Source: Streptomyces fuscichromogenes (lineage in GTDB: Bacteria; Actinomycetota; Actinomycetes; Streptomycetales; Streptomycetaceae). From it: a stretch of 64,000 nt of DNA. The notes under the pieces were generated by a model that ran no database searches, was not told the origin of the DNA, and was given only the letters and a program-made list of their open reading frames with translations. The position numbers and the translations under genes are program-made. The stretch covers positions 186,001 to 250,000 of the forward strand of contig NZ_BMML01000014.1 in NCBI RefSeq assembly GCF_014645815.1, in the 5' to 3' direction. This document shows, one piece after another, positions 25,607 through 36,403 of this stretch. The first letter of the stretch is position 1, and every line of letters starts with the position of its first letter.

Positions 25607-26695
25607 GTGCGTACCGTCGGAGTGGAGGAAGAGCTTCTGCTCGTCGACCCGGAGACGGGGGAGCCCCGGGCGCTGGCGGCTGCCGTGCTGGCGCGGGCGG
25701 CGCTGGCCGATCCGGGGCAGGACGTGTTCGAGAAGGAGCTCTACGGGCAGATGCTGGAGTTCGCCACCCATCCGCAGTCGGACATGGCTGAGCTGGGGGA
25801 GGAGATCGTCCGGTGCCGTAAGGAGGCCGGGCGGCTGGCCGGGGAGCTCGGATGTGCCGTCGTCGCGCTCGCCTCTTCGCCGTTGCCCGTCAGCCCCTCC
25901 ATCACGGTGAACCGGCGCTACCAGTGGCTGGCCGGGCAGTACGGCATCGCCACCCGGGACCAGCTGGTGTGCGGGTGTCACGTGCACGTGGCCGTGGAGT
26001 CCGACGAGGAGGGGGTGGGGGTGCTGGACCGGGTCCGGCCGTGGCTGCCGGTGCTCGTCGCGGTCAGCGCCAACTCGCCGCTGTGGCAGGGCAACGACAC
26101 CGGGTACGCCAGCTACCGCAGCCGGGTGTGGTCGCGCTGGCCGTCCGCCGGTCCGGCGGAGCTGTTCCGGTCCGCGGAGCGGTACCACCGGCTGGTCGCG
26201 GACATGGTGGCCACCGGCGTCATCCTGGACGAGGGGATGGTCTACTTCGACGCCCGGCTGGCCCGGCGCTATCCGACGGTCGAGATCCGGGTCGCGGACG
26301 TGTGTCTGCGCGCCGGGACCGCGGTGCTGGTGGCCACTCTCGCCCGGGCGCTGGTGGAGACGGCGGCCCGGGAGTGGCGGGCGGGACGGGAGCCGGTCGA
26401 CCACGGGGTGGCGCTTCAGCGGCTGGCCGCCTGGCGGGCCGCGCGGTCGGGGCTGGGCGGGGAACTGCTGGACCCAGGCACTCTGCGGCCCCGGCCGGCA
26501 CCCGCCGTACTGGACGCGCTGCTCGCGCACACCCGGGACGCCCTCGTCGGCACCGGCGACCTGGCGGCCGTGGAGGAGGGCGTGCGACGGCTGCTGCGGT
26601 GCGGCAGCGGCGCCGACGAGCAGCGGGAGCTGCTGGCGGGCACCGGGAGCCTGCGGGACGTCGTCACGGGGTGCGTGCGGCGCACCCAGGAGTGA
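25607..26695 (+). CDS. Carboxylate-amine ligase, YbdK-type glutamate-cysteine ligase family 2
   Basis: 362 residues. It opens with RTVGVEEELLLVDPETGEP, the hallmark of the GCS2 ATP-dependent ligases, followed by LEFATHPQ, VCGCHVHVAV, NSPLWQGNDTGYASYRSRVWSRWP and PTVEIRVADV. Members form an amide bond between glutamate and an amine, most often gamma-glutamylcysteine; weak ligase activity is known for YbdK of E. coli. Streptomyces use mycothiol and have several such paralogues, so the physiological substrate is open. GTG at 25607 with GGAGG upstream; longer frames are unconserved. Confidence 0.85.
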   Translation: MRTVGVEEELLLVDPETGEPRALAAAVLARAALADPGQDVFEKELYGQMLEFATHPQSDMAELGEEIVRCRKEAGRLAGELGCAVVALASSPLPVSPSITVNRRYQWLAGQYGIATRDQLVCGCHVHVAVESDEEGVGVLDRVRPWLPVLVAVSANSPLWQGNDTGYASYRSRVWSRWPSAGPAELFRSAERYHRLVADMVATGVILDEGMVYFDARLARRYPTVEIRVADVCLRAGTAVLVATLARALVETAAREWRAGREPVDHGVALQRLAAWRAARSGLGGELLDPGTLRPRPAPAVLDALLAHTRDALVGTGDLAAVEEGVRRLLRCGSGADEQRELLAGTGSLRDVVTGCVRRTQE

Positions 26696-26740
26696 CCTGT
26701 CCCGGTGCCGAACCTCGCCCGGCGCCGGCTCGGTGCCCCC

Positions 26741-27397
26741 TCAGCCCGGCTTGCGGGCCAGGACGAACGCCCGGGGCCACTTCTCCGACTCCACCGGCTC
26801 CCGGATCAGGGTCGCCGCCACGTCCAGGCCCGCCTTGGAGAGCATGTCGCCCACCGCGTACGCGGGACGCCAGTAGTAGCGCAGGTCGATCTCGTGACCG
26901 AAGCGTTCGGTGAGGTGGAGGCCGGGGGACTCGCCCTTCTGGAAGGACAGCAGGACATGGCCGCCGGGGACCAGGGTGCGGTGGAAGCCGGCGAAGGTCG
27001 CCGGGAGGTGGTCGTCCGGGACGTGGATGATCGAGTAGAGGGCGAGGATGCCGCCGAGGGTCTCGTCGGGCAGCTCCAGGGACGTCATGGACCCCCGGTG
27101 GAAGCGCACGGCGGGGTGGGCCTCGCGGGCCAGGTCGACCATGGCGGGGGAGAGGTCGATACCGAAGGCGGGGACTCCCAGGTCGTTGAGGTGGGCCGTG
27201 ATGTCGCCGGGGCCGCTGCCCAGGTCGGCCACCGGGGCGGTGCCGTTCGCCTTCACCAGCGCGACGAACGCGGCGATCATGGACATGTCCACCGGTCGTG
27301 CGGGGAGGCCGGGGAAGGCGGCGGAGTAGTCCTTGGCGATCGCGTCGTAGGACGTACGGGTGGTCTGTATGAAGTCGGGTGTCTCCGAGTCCGTCAC
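26741..27397 (-). CDS. Class I SAM-dependent methyltransferase
   Basis: 218 residues. SAM-binding motif I is VADLGSGPGDITAHL (about residue 57), followed by FGIDLSPAMVDLAR (motif II acidic loop), GILALYSIIHVP and LVPGGHVLLSFQ (motifs IV-VI). The substrate is unknown. It is expressed from 27397 (GTG) and is divergent from the M20 amidohydrolase gene, 260 bp away. The frame to 27526 would add unconserved residues. Confidence 0.88.
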   Translation of the reverse strand: MTDSETPDFIQTTRTSYDAIAKDYSAAFPGLPARPVDMSMIAAFVALVKANGTAPVADLGSGPGDITAHLNDLGVPAFGIDLSPAMVDLAREAHPAVRFHRGSMTSLELPDETLGGILALYSIIHVPDDHLPATFAGFHRTLVPGGHVLLSFQKGESPGLHLTERFGHEIDLRYYWRPAYAVGDMLSKAGLDVAATLIREPVESEKWPRAFVLARKPG

Positions 27398-27657
27398 GGT
27401 CGCGCACGCTACCGGGCGGGCGCGGCCCGTGTGGCGAAGTCGCGGTTGCGGCTCGGTCCCGTTTCGGTGGATGGACAGAAGCGGCGTGATCGTCGCCAGG
27501 CGTGGTATGCGTGGAAGAGGAAACATAGGTGTTACCCAGCCACGTCCGAGGTCATGCGTCCGCGGTCAGATTTTCTTCCCCTAACGGGCTGAACTTTTGT
27601 TGATCTCGGGTCAGTTGACCCTTCGGGCGTCCTACCCTTCAGAGGGTGAACCAATTG
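27398..27657. other. Divergent promoter region of methyltransferase and amidohydrolase genes
   Basis: AT-richer than its surroundings (for example GGAAACATAGGTG and TTTTCTTCCCCTAACG). I see no palindrome strong enough to name. The nucleoside operator found elsewhere is absent here. Confidence 0.4.
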
Positions 27658-28875
27658 ATGTCCACAGAGACCGAGGCCGACCTTCCCGGGGATGTGCTCC
27701 CCGGCGTGCTCAGCGAGGAACTGCACGCCGAACTCGTCGCCTTCCGCCGCGACCTGCACATGCACCCCGAGCTAGGGAACCAGGAGTTCCGCACCACGGC
27801 CGCCATCAAGGAGCGGCTGGAAAAGGCCGGTCTCCGGCCGCGCGTCCTTCCGTCGGGGACCGGACTCATCTGTGACATCGGGCCGGTCGGGGACGGGCTT
27901 CCGGTGCTCGCCCTGCGCGCCGACATCGACGCCCTGCCCATCCCGGACATGAAGACCGAGTGCGCGTACCGGTCCACCGTGCCGGACCGGGCGCACGCCT
28001 GCGGCCATGACGTGCACACGACGGTGGTGCTGGGCGCCGGACTGGTGCTCGCCGAGCTGCACGCGCAGGGCCGGCTGCCGCGGCCCGTGCGGCTGCTCTT
28101 CCAGCCCGCCGAGGAGGTGCTGCCCGGCGGTGCCGCGGACGCCATCGAGGCCGGGGTGCTGGACGGGGTGGGGCGGATCATCGCCGTGCACTGCGACCCC
28201 CGGGTGGACGTGGGCCGGATCGGGCTCAGGACCGGCGCCATCACCAGCGCCTGCGACCGCATCGAGGTGGCCCTGGACGGCCCCGGCGGCCACACCGCAC
28301 GGCCGCATCTGACCACCGACCTGGTCACCGCCGCCGCCCGGGTCGCCGTCGACGTGCCCGCGCTGATCGGGCGGCGGGTGGACACCCGCAGCGGGCTCGC
28401 CGTGACCTGGGGCCGGATCGAGTGCGGGCACGCGCCCAACGTGATCCCCCAGCACGCCGAGCTGTCCGGGACCGTGCGCTGCCTGGACCTGGAGGCCTGG
28501 CGGACGGCGCCGGACGTCGTGCACGCGGCGATCGACGAGATCGCGACCCTGCACCGGGCCAAGTCCGAGATCAACTACGTGCGCGGGGTGCCGCCGGTCG
28601 TCAACGACCCGGTGATCACCGAACTGCTGCGGGACGCGATGACCGCCCGGCGCGGCACCGAGTCCATCGAGACCACCGAGCAGAGCCTCGGCGGCGAGGA
28701 CTTCTCCTGGTACCTGGAGCACGTGCCGGGCGCGCTGGCGCGGCTCGGGGTGCGCACGCCGGGCGAGCGGACCGTGCGCGATCTGCACCAGGGCCACTTC
28801 GACGCCGACGAGCGGGCCATCACCGTCGGGGTGGAGCTGTTCACGGCCGCCGCCCTGATCGACGCGACCATGTAG
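27658..28875 (+). CDS. M20D family amidohydrolase
   Basis: 405 residues. Zinc and catalytic motifs: RRDLHMHPELG, LRADIDALPIPD, ACGHDVHTT, LLFQPAEEVLPGGA and, late, EQSLGGEDFSWYL. Such enzymes hydrolyse N-acyl or indole-acetyl amino acids or hippurate in the cytoplasm. ATG at 27658 has a GAGGG-type ribosome-binding site; a GTG at 27646 is too close to it. It sits directly upstream of the nucleoside block but has no copy of the shared operator, so it is probably a separate unit. Confidence 0.88.
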   Translation: MSTETEADLPGDVLPGVLSEELHAELVAFRRDLHMHPELGNQEFRTTAAIKERLEKAGLRPRVLPSGTGLICDIGPVGDGLPVLALRADIDALPIPDMKTECAYRSTVPDRAHACGHDVHTTVVLGAGLVLAELHAQGRLPRPVRLLFQPAEEVLPGGAADAIEAGVLDGVGRIIAVHCDPRVDVGRIGLRTGAITSACDRIEVALDGPGGHTARPHLTTDLVTAAARVAVDVPALIGRRVDTRSGLAVTWGRIECGHAPNVIPQHAELSGTVRCLDLEAWRTAPDVVHAAIDEIATLHRAKSEINYVRGVPPVVNDPVITELLRDAMTARRGTESIETTEQSLGGEDFSWYLEHVPGALARLGVRTPGERTVRDLHQGHFDADERAITVGVELFTAAALIDATM

Positions 28876-28950
28876 TCGTACCGGCGGAAGTCGTATCAGA
28901 CGGCGGGAGAAACGGTCAGCTTGAGCCGTCCCGCCGCCGTGCCGCCCGCA

Positions 28951-28989
28951 GGGGGCGAAGGGGTGCCCGGTCGGTACCCCTTCGCCCCC
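28951..28989 (+). terminator. Terminator hairpin after the amidohydrolase gene
   Basis: 14-bp perfect stem GGGGGCGAAGGGGT / ACCCCTTCGCCCCC with an 11-base loop, followed by TTGTG. It lies 75 bp after the stop codon and before the nucleoside block. Confidence 0.8.
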
Positions 28990-29178
28990 TTGTGTCACCC
29001 CGCCGTAACCGTTGGTCTCCGCTTGTAACCCGGAGTCGGCACGGTTCGATAACGGCCCGGAGAAACCCCGTTCCCCTCCCCTTCTACGCGCGTTACTGTG
29101 CGCCGAAATCGCCACCGAGGGTGGACGGTTGGGGAAGCGGACCGATGACGGTGCCGTGGGGACGAAGGGGTGCTTGCT
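28990..29178 (+). promoter_or_regulatory. Promoter region of the first bmp gene
   Basis: Contains GATAACGGCCCGGA near 29047-29060 and the operator variant CTACGCGCGTTA at 29084-29095. Both elements recur with similar spacing before the second bmp gene (GATAACGGACCGGA, then CTACGCGCGTTA), so promoter and gene were duplicated together. Confidence 0.65.
29084..29095 (+). promoter_or_regulatory. Nucleoside-regulon operator, site 1 (CTACGCGCGTTA)
   Basis: One mismatch from the perfect palindrome CTACGCGCGTAG that occurs before the ABC ATPase, add and deoC genes. It is about 85 bp upstream of the first bmp start. Confidence 0.7.
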
Positions 29179-30255
29179 GTGCGTTATATCTCGGGTCGGA
29201 AAACTCGGTTCTCCCAAGCTGCGGTGACCGTTGCCGTCATCGCCCTCGCGGCCGCCGGTTGCGGCAAGTCCAGCTCGGACAGCGGTGCGACCAGCACCAA
29301 CTCGTCCGGCAAGTACAACGGCAAGGGCATCGGCCTCGCCTACGACATCGGCGGCAAGGGCGACCAGTCCTTCAACGACGCCGCCTACGCGGGCTTCCAG
29401 AAGGCCGAGAAGGACTTCGGCATCAGCGGCCGGGACATCGAGCCGCAGGACGGCGAGTCCGACGCCGACAAGGTGCAGCGCCTCGACACGCTCGCCAAGT
29501 CCGGCTACAACCCGATCATCGGGGTCGGCTACTCCTACGCGCCCGCCGTCAAGGAGGTCGCGGCCAAGTACCCCAAGATCACCTTCGGCATCATCGACGA
29601 CAACGAGGTCACGGCCTCCAACGTCGTCGACATGGTCTTCGCGGCCGAGCAGTCCTCCTACCTCGCGGGCGTGGCCGCGGCCTCCGCCACCAAGAAGGAC
29701 CACATCGGCTTCATCGGCGGCGTCGACATCCCGCTCATCCACACCTTCGAGGCGGGCTTCGACCAGGGCGCCAAGTCGGTCGACCCGAAGATAAAGATCG
29801 AGTCGCAGTACCTGACCCAGACGGCCCAGGAGGGCGGCTTCTCCAGCCCCGACAAGGGCAAGGCCGCCGCGCAGGGCCAGATCGACGCCGGCGCCGACGT
29901 CATCTACCACGCCGCCGGTCTCTCCGGCCAGGGCGTGATCGAGGCCGCGGCCGCCGCCAAGGTGTGGGCCATCGGCGTCGACTCCGACCAGTACAGCCAG
30001 AGCGCGCTCGCCAAGTACAAGGACTACATCCTCGGCTCCGCGCTGAAGAACGTCGGCGGCGCCGTGTACGACCTGGTGAAGTCGGTCCACGAGGGCAAGC
30101 CGGAGAGCGGTGTCGTCAACGGCACCCTCAAGACCGGTGGCGTCGGCTTCGCGGACACCAACCCGAAGTACAAGGCCATGACCAAGGTCGTCGCCGCGGT
30201 GGAGAAGGCCAAGCAGGACATCATCTCCGGCAAGGTCACCGTCAACACCAAGTAA
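29179..30255 (+). CDS. BmpA/PnrA-like nucleoside-binding lipoprotein, copy 1
   Basis: 358 residues. Lipoprotein signal ending in AAAGCGKSS, then a BMP (Med) domain: GIGLAYDIGGKGDQSFNDAAYAGF, the aromatic and acidic purine-nucleoside pocket residues, GFIGGVDIPLIHTFEAGF and VWAIGVDSDQ. It delivers nucleosides to the ABC transporter encoded downstream. The GTG at 29179 has GAAGGGG about ten bases upstream; another GTG at 29170 is possible. A close paralogue follows (30521). Controlled presumably through the operator at 29084. Confidence 0.9.
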   Translation: MRYISGRKTRFSQAAVTVAVIALAAAGCGKSSSDSGATSTNSSGKYNGKGIGLAYDIGGKGDQSFNDAAYAGFQKAEKDFGISGRDIEPQDGESDADKVQRLDTLAKSGYNPIIGVGYSYAPAVKEVAAKYPKITFGIIDDNEVTASNVVDMVFAAEQSSYLAGVAAASATKKDHIGFIGGVDIPLIHTFEAGFDQGAKSVDPKIKIESQYLTQTAQEGGFSSPDKGKAAAQGQIDAGADVIYHAAGLSGQGVIEAAAAAKVWAIGVDSDQYSQSALAKYKDYILGSALKNVGGAVYDLVKSVHEGKPESGVVNGTLKTGGVGFADTNPKYKAMTKVVAAVEKAKQDIISGKVTVNTK

Positions 30256-30266
30256 TGCGTCATATA

Positions 30267-30296
30267 TATACGGCCGGGTGATCACCTGGCCGTATA
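30267..30296 (+). terminator. Terminator hairpin between the two bmp genes
   Basis: Nearly perfect stem TATACGGCC...GGCCGTATA with an internal GGTGATCACC palindrome, starting 12 bases after the stop of the first bmp gene. Confidence 0.75.
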
Positions 30297-30453
30297 CGGA
30301 CGGCTGAGGGCGGTCGAGGTACGCCCGCCCGCGCGCCGTTGCAGATCATGCGCCCCTTGCCTACCGCAAGGGGCGCACTGCTGTGCGTAGCTTTGGCCGT
30401 GACTGTGGCCACAGCTAGATAACGGACCGGACATTGGGGGTTTTCCGTCTGGT

Positions 30454-30465
30454 CTACGCGCGTTA
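30454..30465 (+). promoter_or_regulatory. Nucleoside-regulon operator, site 2 (CTACGCGCGTTA)
   Basis: Identical to site 1, about 55 bp before the second bmp start, with GATAACGGACCGGA upstream of it as at the first copy. Confidence 0.7.
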
Positions 30466-30520
30466 CGCTGCCGCGGAACCAGCGCCTGGTTTGGGCGCTT
30501 GCACGAAGGAGTCTCGTTCC

Positions 30521-31570
30521 ATGCGCCGGGTGTCCCGTATTGCCGTTGCAGGCGTTGCAACCGCAGCCCTCGCCGTCACCGTTTCAGCGTGCGGCAGCTC
30601 GTCCAGCTCGTCCACCGGCAAGGGTGGCGCCTCCAAGGGTGTCGGTCTCGCGTACGACGTCGGCGGCAAGGGCGACCAGTCCTTCAACGACGCCGCGTAC
30701 GCCGGTTTCCAGAAGGCCGACAAGGAGTTCGGCGTCTCCGGCCGGGACATCGAGCCGCAGGACGGCGAGTCGGACGCGGACAAGGTGCAGCGCCTGGAGA
30801 CCCTGGCCAAGGCCGGCTACAACCCGGTGATCGGCGTCGGCTTCGCCTACGCGCCCGCCGTCAAGGAGGCCGCCGCGAAGTTCCCGAAGGTCACCTTCGG
30901 CATCATCGACGACAACCAGGACCAGGCGAGCAACGTCGCGGACATGGTCTTCCACGAGGAGCAGTCCTCGTACCTGGCCGGCGTCACCGCCGCGCTGACC
31001 ACCAAGTCGAACACCGTCGGCTTCATCGGCGGCGTGGACGTCCCGCTGATCCACAAGTTCGAGGCCGGCTTCGAGCAGGGCGTCAAGGACACCAAGAAGA
31101 ACATCACGGTCAAGGCCCAGTATCTGACCCAGACCGCCCAGGAGGGCGGCTTCTCCAGCCCGGACAAGGGCGAGGCCGCCGCCGAGGGCCAGATCGGCGC
31201 GGGCGCCGACGTGGTCTACGCCGCCGCCGGTCTGTCCGGCCAGGGCGTCATCAAGGCCGCCGCCGCGCACAAGGTGTGGGCGATCGGCGTCGACTCCGAC
31301 CAGTACAACCAGGCCGCGCTGTCGAAGTACAAGGACTACATCCTGACCTCGGCCCTCAAGAACGTCGAGGGCGCGGTGTACGACCTCGCCAAGTCCGTCA
31401 TCAAGGACAAGAAGCCGCTGTCCGGCGACATCCGCGGCTCCCTGACCAACGGCGGCGTCGGCCTGGCCGACTCCAACCCGGTCTTCAAGAACAACGCCAC
31501 CCTGCAGGCCGCGCTCAAGAAGGCCGAGGCCGGCATCAAGGACGGCTCGATCACGGTCAAGACCTCCTGA
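30521..31570 (+). CDS. BmpA/PnrA-like nucleoside-binding lipoprotein, copy 2
   Basis: 349 residues, with lipobox VSACGSSSSS and the same BMP domain as the preceding gene (GVGLAYDVGGKGDQSFNDAAYAGF; GFIGGVDVPLIHKFEAGF). The two proteins look mostly identical over the mature part, with differences clustering in the N-terminal linker and the last 60 residues. Good ribosome-binding site AAGGAG. It is the probable second binding protein for the same ABC transporter, perhaps with a different nucleoside preference or expression level. Confidence 0.9.
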   Translation: MRRVSRIAVAGVATAALAVTVSACGSSSSSSTGKGGASKGVGLAYDVGGKGDQSFNDAAYAGFQKADKEFGVSGRDIEPQDGESDADKVQRLETLAKAGYNPVIGVGFAYAPAVKEAAAKFPKVTFGIIDDNQDQASNVADMVFHEEQSSYLAGVTAALTTKSNTVGFIGGVDVPLIHKFEAGFEQGVKDTKKNITVKAQYLTQTAQEGGFSSPDKGEAAAEGQIGAGADVVYAAAGLSGQGVIKAAAAHKVWAIGVDSDQYNQAALSKYKDYILTSALKNVEGAVYDLAKSVIKDKKPLSGDIRGSLTNGGVGLADSNPVFKNNATLQAALKKAEAGIKDGSITVKTS

Positions 31571-31641
31571 CCCGGCGGTCATGACCCTGTCGTAGGCATG
31601 GTCAAAAGAACGCTGTAATGGCAGCGTTACGGCCACGGAAC

Positions 31642-31673
31642 GGGGTGCGGGAAGGATGACCTTCCCGCGCCCC
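31642..31673 (+). terminator. Terminator hairpin after the second bmp gene
   Basis: GGGG-T-GCGGGAAGG stem pairs across an ATGA loop with CCTTCCCGC-G-CCCC: 9 bp perfect, 14 bp with one wobble. It lies 71 bases after the stop. Confidence 0.75.
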
Positions 31674-31801
31674 TGTCGTAGATCCGGCACCCTCGGACCG
31701 TCTACGGCAGGGACACACCCCGTTCGCGCGGCAGAATGCTCGGAACGGATCGAGAGTCGTAAAAACTCGGTCAGGTCCGGGCACTATTTAAAGCAGGGGC
31801 G

Positions 31802-31813
31802 CTACGCGCGTAG
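31802..31813. promoter_or_regulatory. Nucleoside-regulon operator, site 3 (CTACGCGCGTAG)
   Basis: Perfect 12-bp palindrome 16 bases before the ribosome-binding site of the ABC ATPase gene. TATTTA at 31784 could be the -10 box, which would put the operator at the transcription start. Confidence 0.75.
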
Positions 31814-31842
31814 AGCGGCCCCTTTCCCTAGGAGAGTGCGCC

Positions 31843-33557
<1,715 letters not shown>

Positions 33558-33561
<4 letters not shown>

Positions 33562-34679
33562 AGAAGTTCGACAAGGAGCGGGTGCTCCTCGCGCTGGCCG
33601 GCCCGGTCATCGCGCTCGTGCTGGCGATCGCGCTCACCTCGATCGTCCTGCTGGCCTCGAACCGCAACCCGTTCGAGCCGTACGTGCTGATGCTCCAGCA
33701 GCTGCCGTACTCGGACATCCAGGTCCTGATCATCAACCAGGCGGCGATGTACTACATCGCGGCCATCGCGGTCGCCCTCGGCTTCCGCATGAACCTGTTC
33801 AACATCGGCGTCGACGGCCAGTACCGCCTCGCCGCCGTGATGACGGCCGTGGTCGGCGCCAACATCGGCCTGCCCGCCTTCCTGCAGATCCCGGTGCTGC
33901 TCCTGGTCGCCATGTTCACCGGCGCCTTCTGGGCCGGTATCGCGGGCGTCCTCAAGGTCACCCGAGGGGTCAGCGAGGTCGTCTCCACGATCATGCTGAA
34001 CGCCATCGCCACCAGCGTCATCGGCTACGTCACCCTCTCGAACGTGTGGGGCGTGCAGGTCGGCAACAACATGACGACCGGCGTGATGAAGAAGTCCGGC
34101 TGGTTCCCCGGCATCAACCTGGGCTCCGACGTCGGCGAGATCTACGGCATGGTCTTCGTCGCCATCGCTCTCGGCATCGGCTACTGGGTGGTCCTCAACC
34201 GCACCCGCTTCGGCTTCGACCTGCGCGCCACCGGCGCCTCCGAGTCCGCCGCGGCCGCCTCCGGCGTCGACGCCAAGCGCATGGTGCTGGTCTCCATGCT
34301 GATCTCCGGCGCCGTCTCCGGTCTCGCGGGCCTCCCGCTGCTGCTCGGCGACTCCCACACCTACAGCCTCGACTTCCCGGCCGGCCTCGGCTTCACCGCC
34401 ATCGGCATCGCCCTGCTCGGCCGCAACAACCCCGGTGGCATCGCCTTCGCCGCCCTGCTGTGGGCCTTCCTCGACAAGGCCTCGCCCGCCCTCGACTACG
34501 CCACCCCGGTGGCGTACGAGAAGGAGATCGCCACGATCATGCAGGGCCTGATCGTCTTCTCCGTCGTCATCTCCTACGAAGCCGTACGCCAGTGGGGCCT
34601 GCGCCGCCAGCAGCGCCAGGTCGGCGCGGAGCTCGCCGCGGCCGCCGCCCAGAACACCAAGAAGGAGGTGGCGGCCTGA
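33558..34679 (+). CDS. Nucleoside ABC transporter permease 1
   Basis: 373 residues, about ten membrane helices, BPD_transp_2 family (YufP/NupP type): YYIAAIAVALGFRMNLFNIGVDGQYRLAAV, TRGVSEVVSTIMLNAIA, ATGASESAAAASGVDAKR and GFTAIGIALLGRNNPGG. It forms the channel with the next gene product. The start overlaps the ATPase stop (ATGA) and its own TGA overlaps the next ATG (TGATG), showing tight coupling in the operon. Confidence 0.9.
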
Positions 34680-35941
34680 TGTCCACCGAGACCATCGCCA
34701 AGCCGCAGGCGAAGCAGCCCGGCAGGGGCGGCCGCCGAATGTCGCTCCCGGTACTCCTGCTGGTCATCGCGGGCGTCCTGATCCTGACCTCCGCGGTACG
34801 CCTGATCACCGGCGCCGACGGCATCACCTCGACCGGCCAGATGTCCACCGCGCTGCGCCTCGCCGTCCCGATCGGCCTGGCCGGTCTCGGCGGTCTGTGG
34901 GCCGAGCGCGCGGGCGTCGTCAACATCGGCCTCGAAGGCATGATGATCCTCGGCACCTGGTTCGGCGCCTGGGCCGGCTACCAGTGGGGCCCGTGGGTCG
35001 GCGTGGTCTTCGGCATCCTCGGCGGCGCGCTCGGCGCCCTGCTGCACGCCGTCGCCACCGTCACCTTCAACGTCAACCACATCGTCTCCGGTGTGGCCCT
35101 GAACATCCTCGCCCTGGGCGCCACCCGCTACCTCTCGAAGTTCACCTTCGAGAACGCCGAGGGCGGCTCCTCCAAGCAGTCCCCGCCGATCGACTCGCTC
35201 GGCACCTTCAGCGTGCCAGGGCTGTCCGACTGGCTGAACACGCTCAACGGGAAGCACTGGTTCCTGGTCTCGGACATCGCGGGCCTGGTCGGCGGTCTGC
35301 TGACCGACCTGTCCCCGCTGACGGTCGTCGCCGTCGCGCTCGTCCCGATCACGTGGTGGGTCCTGTGGCGCACGGCCTTCGGCCTGCGCCTGCGCTCCTG
35401 CGGCGAGAACCCGGTCGCGGCCGAGTCCCTCGGCGTCAACGTCTACAAGTACAAGTACATCGCGGTGCTCATCAGCGGCGGCTTCGCGGGCCTCGGCGGC
35501 GCGTTCCTCTCCATCGTCGCCTCCAACGTGTACCTGGACGGCCAGACGGCCGGCCGCGGTTACATCGGTCTCGCCGCGATGATCTTCGGCAACTGGATGC
35601 CGGGCGGCCTGGCCCTCGGCGCGGGCCTGTTCGGCTACACCGACAGCCTCAACCTGCGCGGCGGCACGGTGAACGTCCACGCGCTGATCCTGCTGATCGC
35701 GATCCTGCTGGTGGTCGGCGCCGCCTACCTGGCCTGGCGCAAGAAGTACGTCCCGGCCGCCATCACGATCGTCATCTCGGTCCTGATGTTCCTCTGGTAC
35801 GCCACCACCAACGAGGTCCCGCGCCAGCTCGTGACCGCCACCCCGTACATCGTCACCCTCCTCGTCCTCTCGCTGTCCGCGCAGTCCCTGCGGATGCCGA
35901 AGGCGGACGGCCTGCCGTACCGGAAGGGACAGGGCAAGTGA
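34679..35941 (+). CDS. Nucleoside ABC transporter permease 2
   Basis: 420 residues, BPD_transp_2 family (YufQ/NupQ type), with about ten helices and conserved GGLWAERAGVVNIGLEGMMI, NHIVSGVALNILALG, SCGENPVAAESLGVNV and GRGYIGLAAMIFGNWMPGG. It pairs with permease 1. A soluble N-terminal tail of about 20 residues precedes the first helix. The gene is followed by cdd with a GTGA overlap, linking uptake to deamination. Confidence 0.9.
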   Translation: MSTETIAKPQAKQPGRGGRRMSLPVLLLVIAGVLILTSAVRLITGADGITSTGQMSTALRLAVPIGLAGLGGLWAERAGVVNIGLEGMMILGTWFGAWAGYQWGPWVGVVFGILGGALGALLHAVATVTFNVNHIVSGVALNILALGATRYLSKFTFENAEGGSSKQSPPIDSLGTFSVPGLSDWLNTLNGKHWFLVSDIAGLVGGLLTDLSPLTVVAVALVPITWWVLWRTAFGLRLRSCGENPVAAESLGVNVYKYKYIAVLISGGFAGLGGAFLSIVASNVYLDGQTAGRGYIGLAAMIFGNWMPGGLALGAGLFGYTDSLNLRGGTVNVHALILLIAILLVVGAAYLAWRKKYVPAAITIVISVLMFLWYATTNEVPRQLVTATPYIVTLLVLSLSAQSLRMPKADGLPYRKGQGK

Positions 35942-36339
35942 CCGACGCGGCCGGCTTCGACTGGGAGTCCCTGCGCGCGGAGGCCCGCGAGGCCATGTCC
36001 CACGCGTACGCCCCCTACTCCGGCTTCCCGGTCGGGGTCGCGGCCCTGGTGGACGACGGCCGTACGGTCAGCGGCTGCAACGTGGAGAACGCGTCCTACG
36101 GCCTCGGCCTGTGCGCCGAGTGCGGACTCGTCTCCCAGCTGCAGCGCACGGGCGGCGGCCGCCTCACGCACTTCACCTGCGTGGACGGCACCGGCGGGCT
36201 GCTCGTCCCGTGCGGCCGGTGCCGCCAGCTGCTCTACGAGTTCGGCGGCCCGGACCTCCTCCTGGACACCCCGGAGGGCGTCCTGCCCCTCTCCGAGATG
36301 CTGCCCCAGGCCTTCGGCCCGGCCCATCTCACCAAGTAA
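35938..36339 (+). CDS. cdd: Cytidine deaminase
   Basis: 133 residues, homotetrameric type. Catalytic Glu and zinc ligands: C59-A-E61 and P-C92-G-R-C95; also YAPYSGFPVGVAALVDDG and GCNVENASYG. Converts cytidine and deoxycytidine to uridine and deoxyuridine in the cytoplasm. The GTG start overlaps the permease stop. It is followed by a 12-bp hairpin and deoA, giving a pyrimidine nucleoside salvage operon. Confidence 0.93.
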   Translation: MTDAAGFDWESLRAEAREAMSHAYAPYSGFPVGVAALVDDGRTVSGCNVENASYGLGLCAECGLVSQLQRTGGGRLTHFTCVDGTGGLLVPCGRCRQLLYEFGGPDLLLDTPEGVLPLSEMLPQAFGPAHLTK

Positions 36340-36343
36340 CTCC

Positions 36344-36377
36344 CGTACGGCCCCTTCCGGTTGGGAGGGGCCGTACG
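36344..36377 (+). terminator. Hairpin between cdd and deoA (partial terminator or processing site)
   Basis: 12-bp perfect stem CGTACGGCCCCT / AGGGGCCGTACG with a 10-base loop, without a T run. The ribosome-binding site GAAGGGAACGCC of deoA follows, so readthrough to deoA is likely. Confidence 0.6.
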
Positions 36378-36403
36378 CATCGCACTTCTTCGAAGGGAAC
36401 GCC

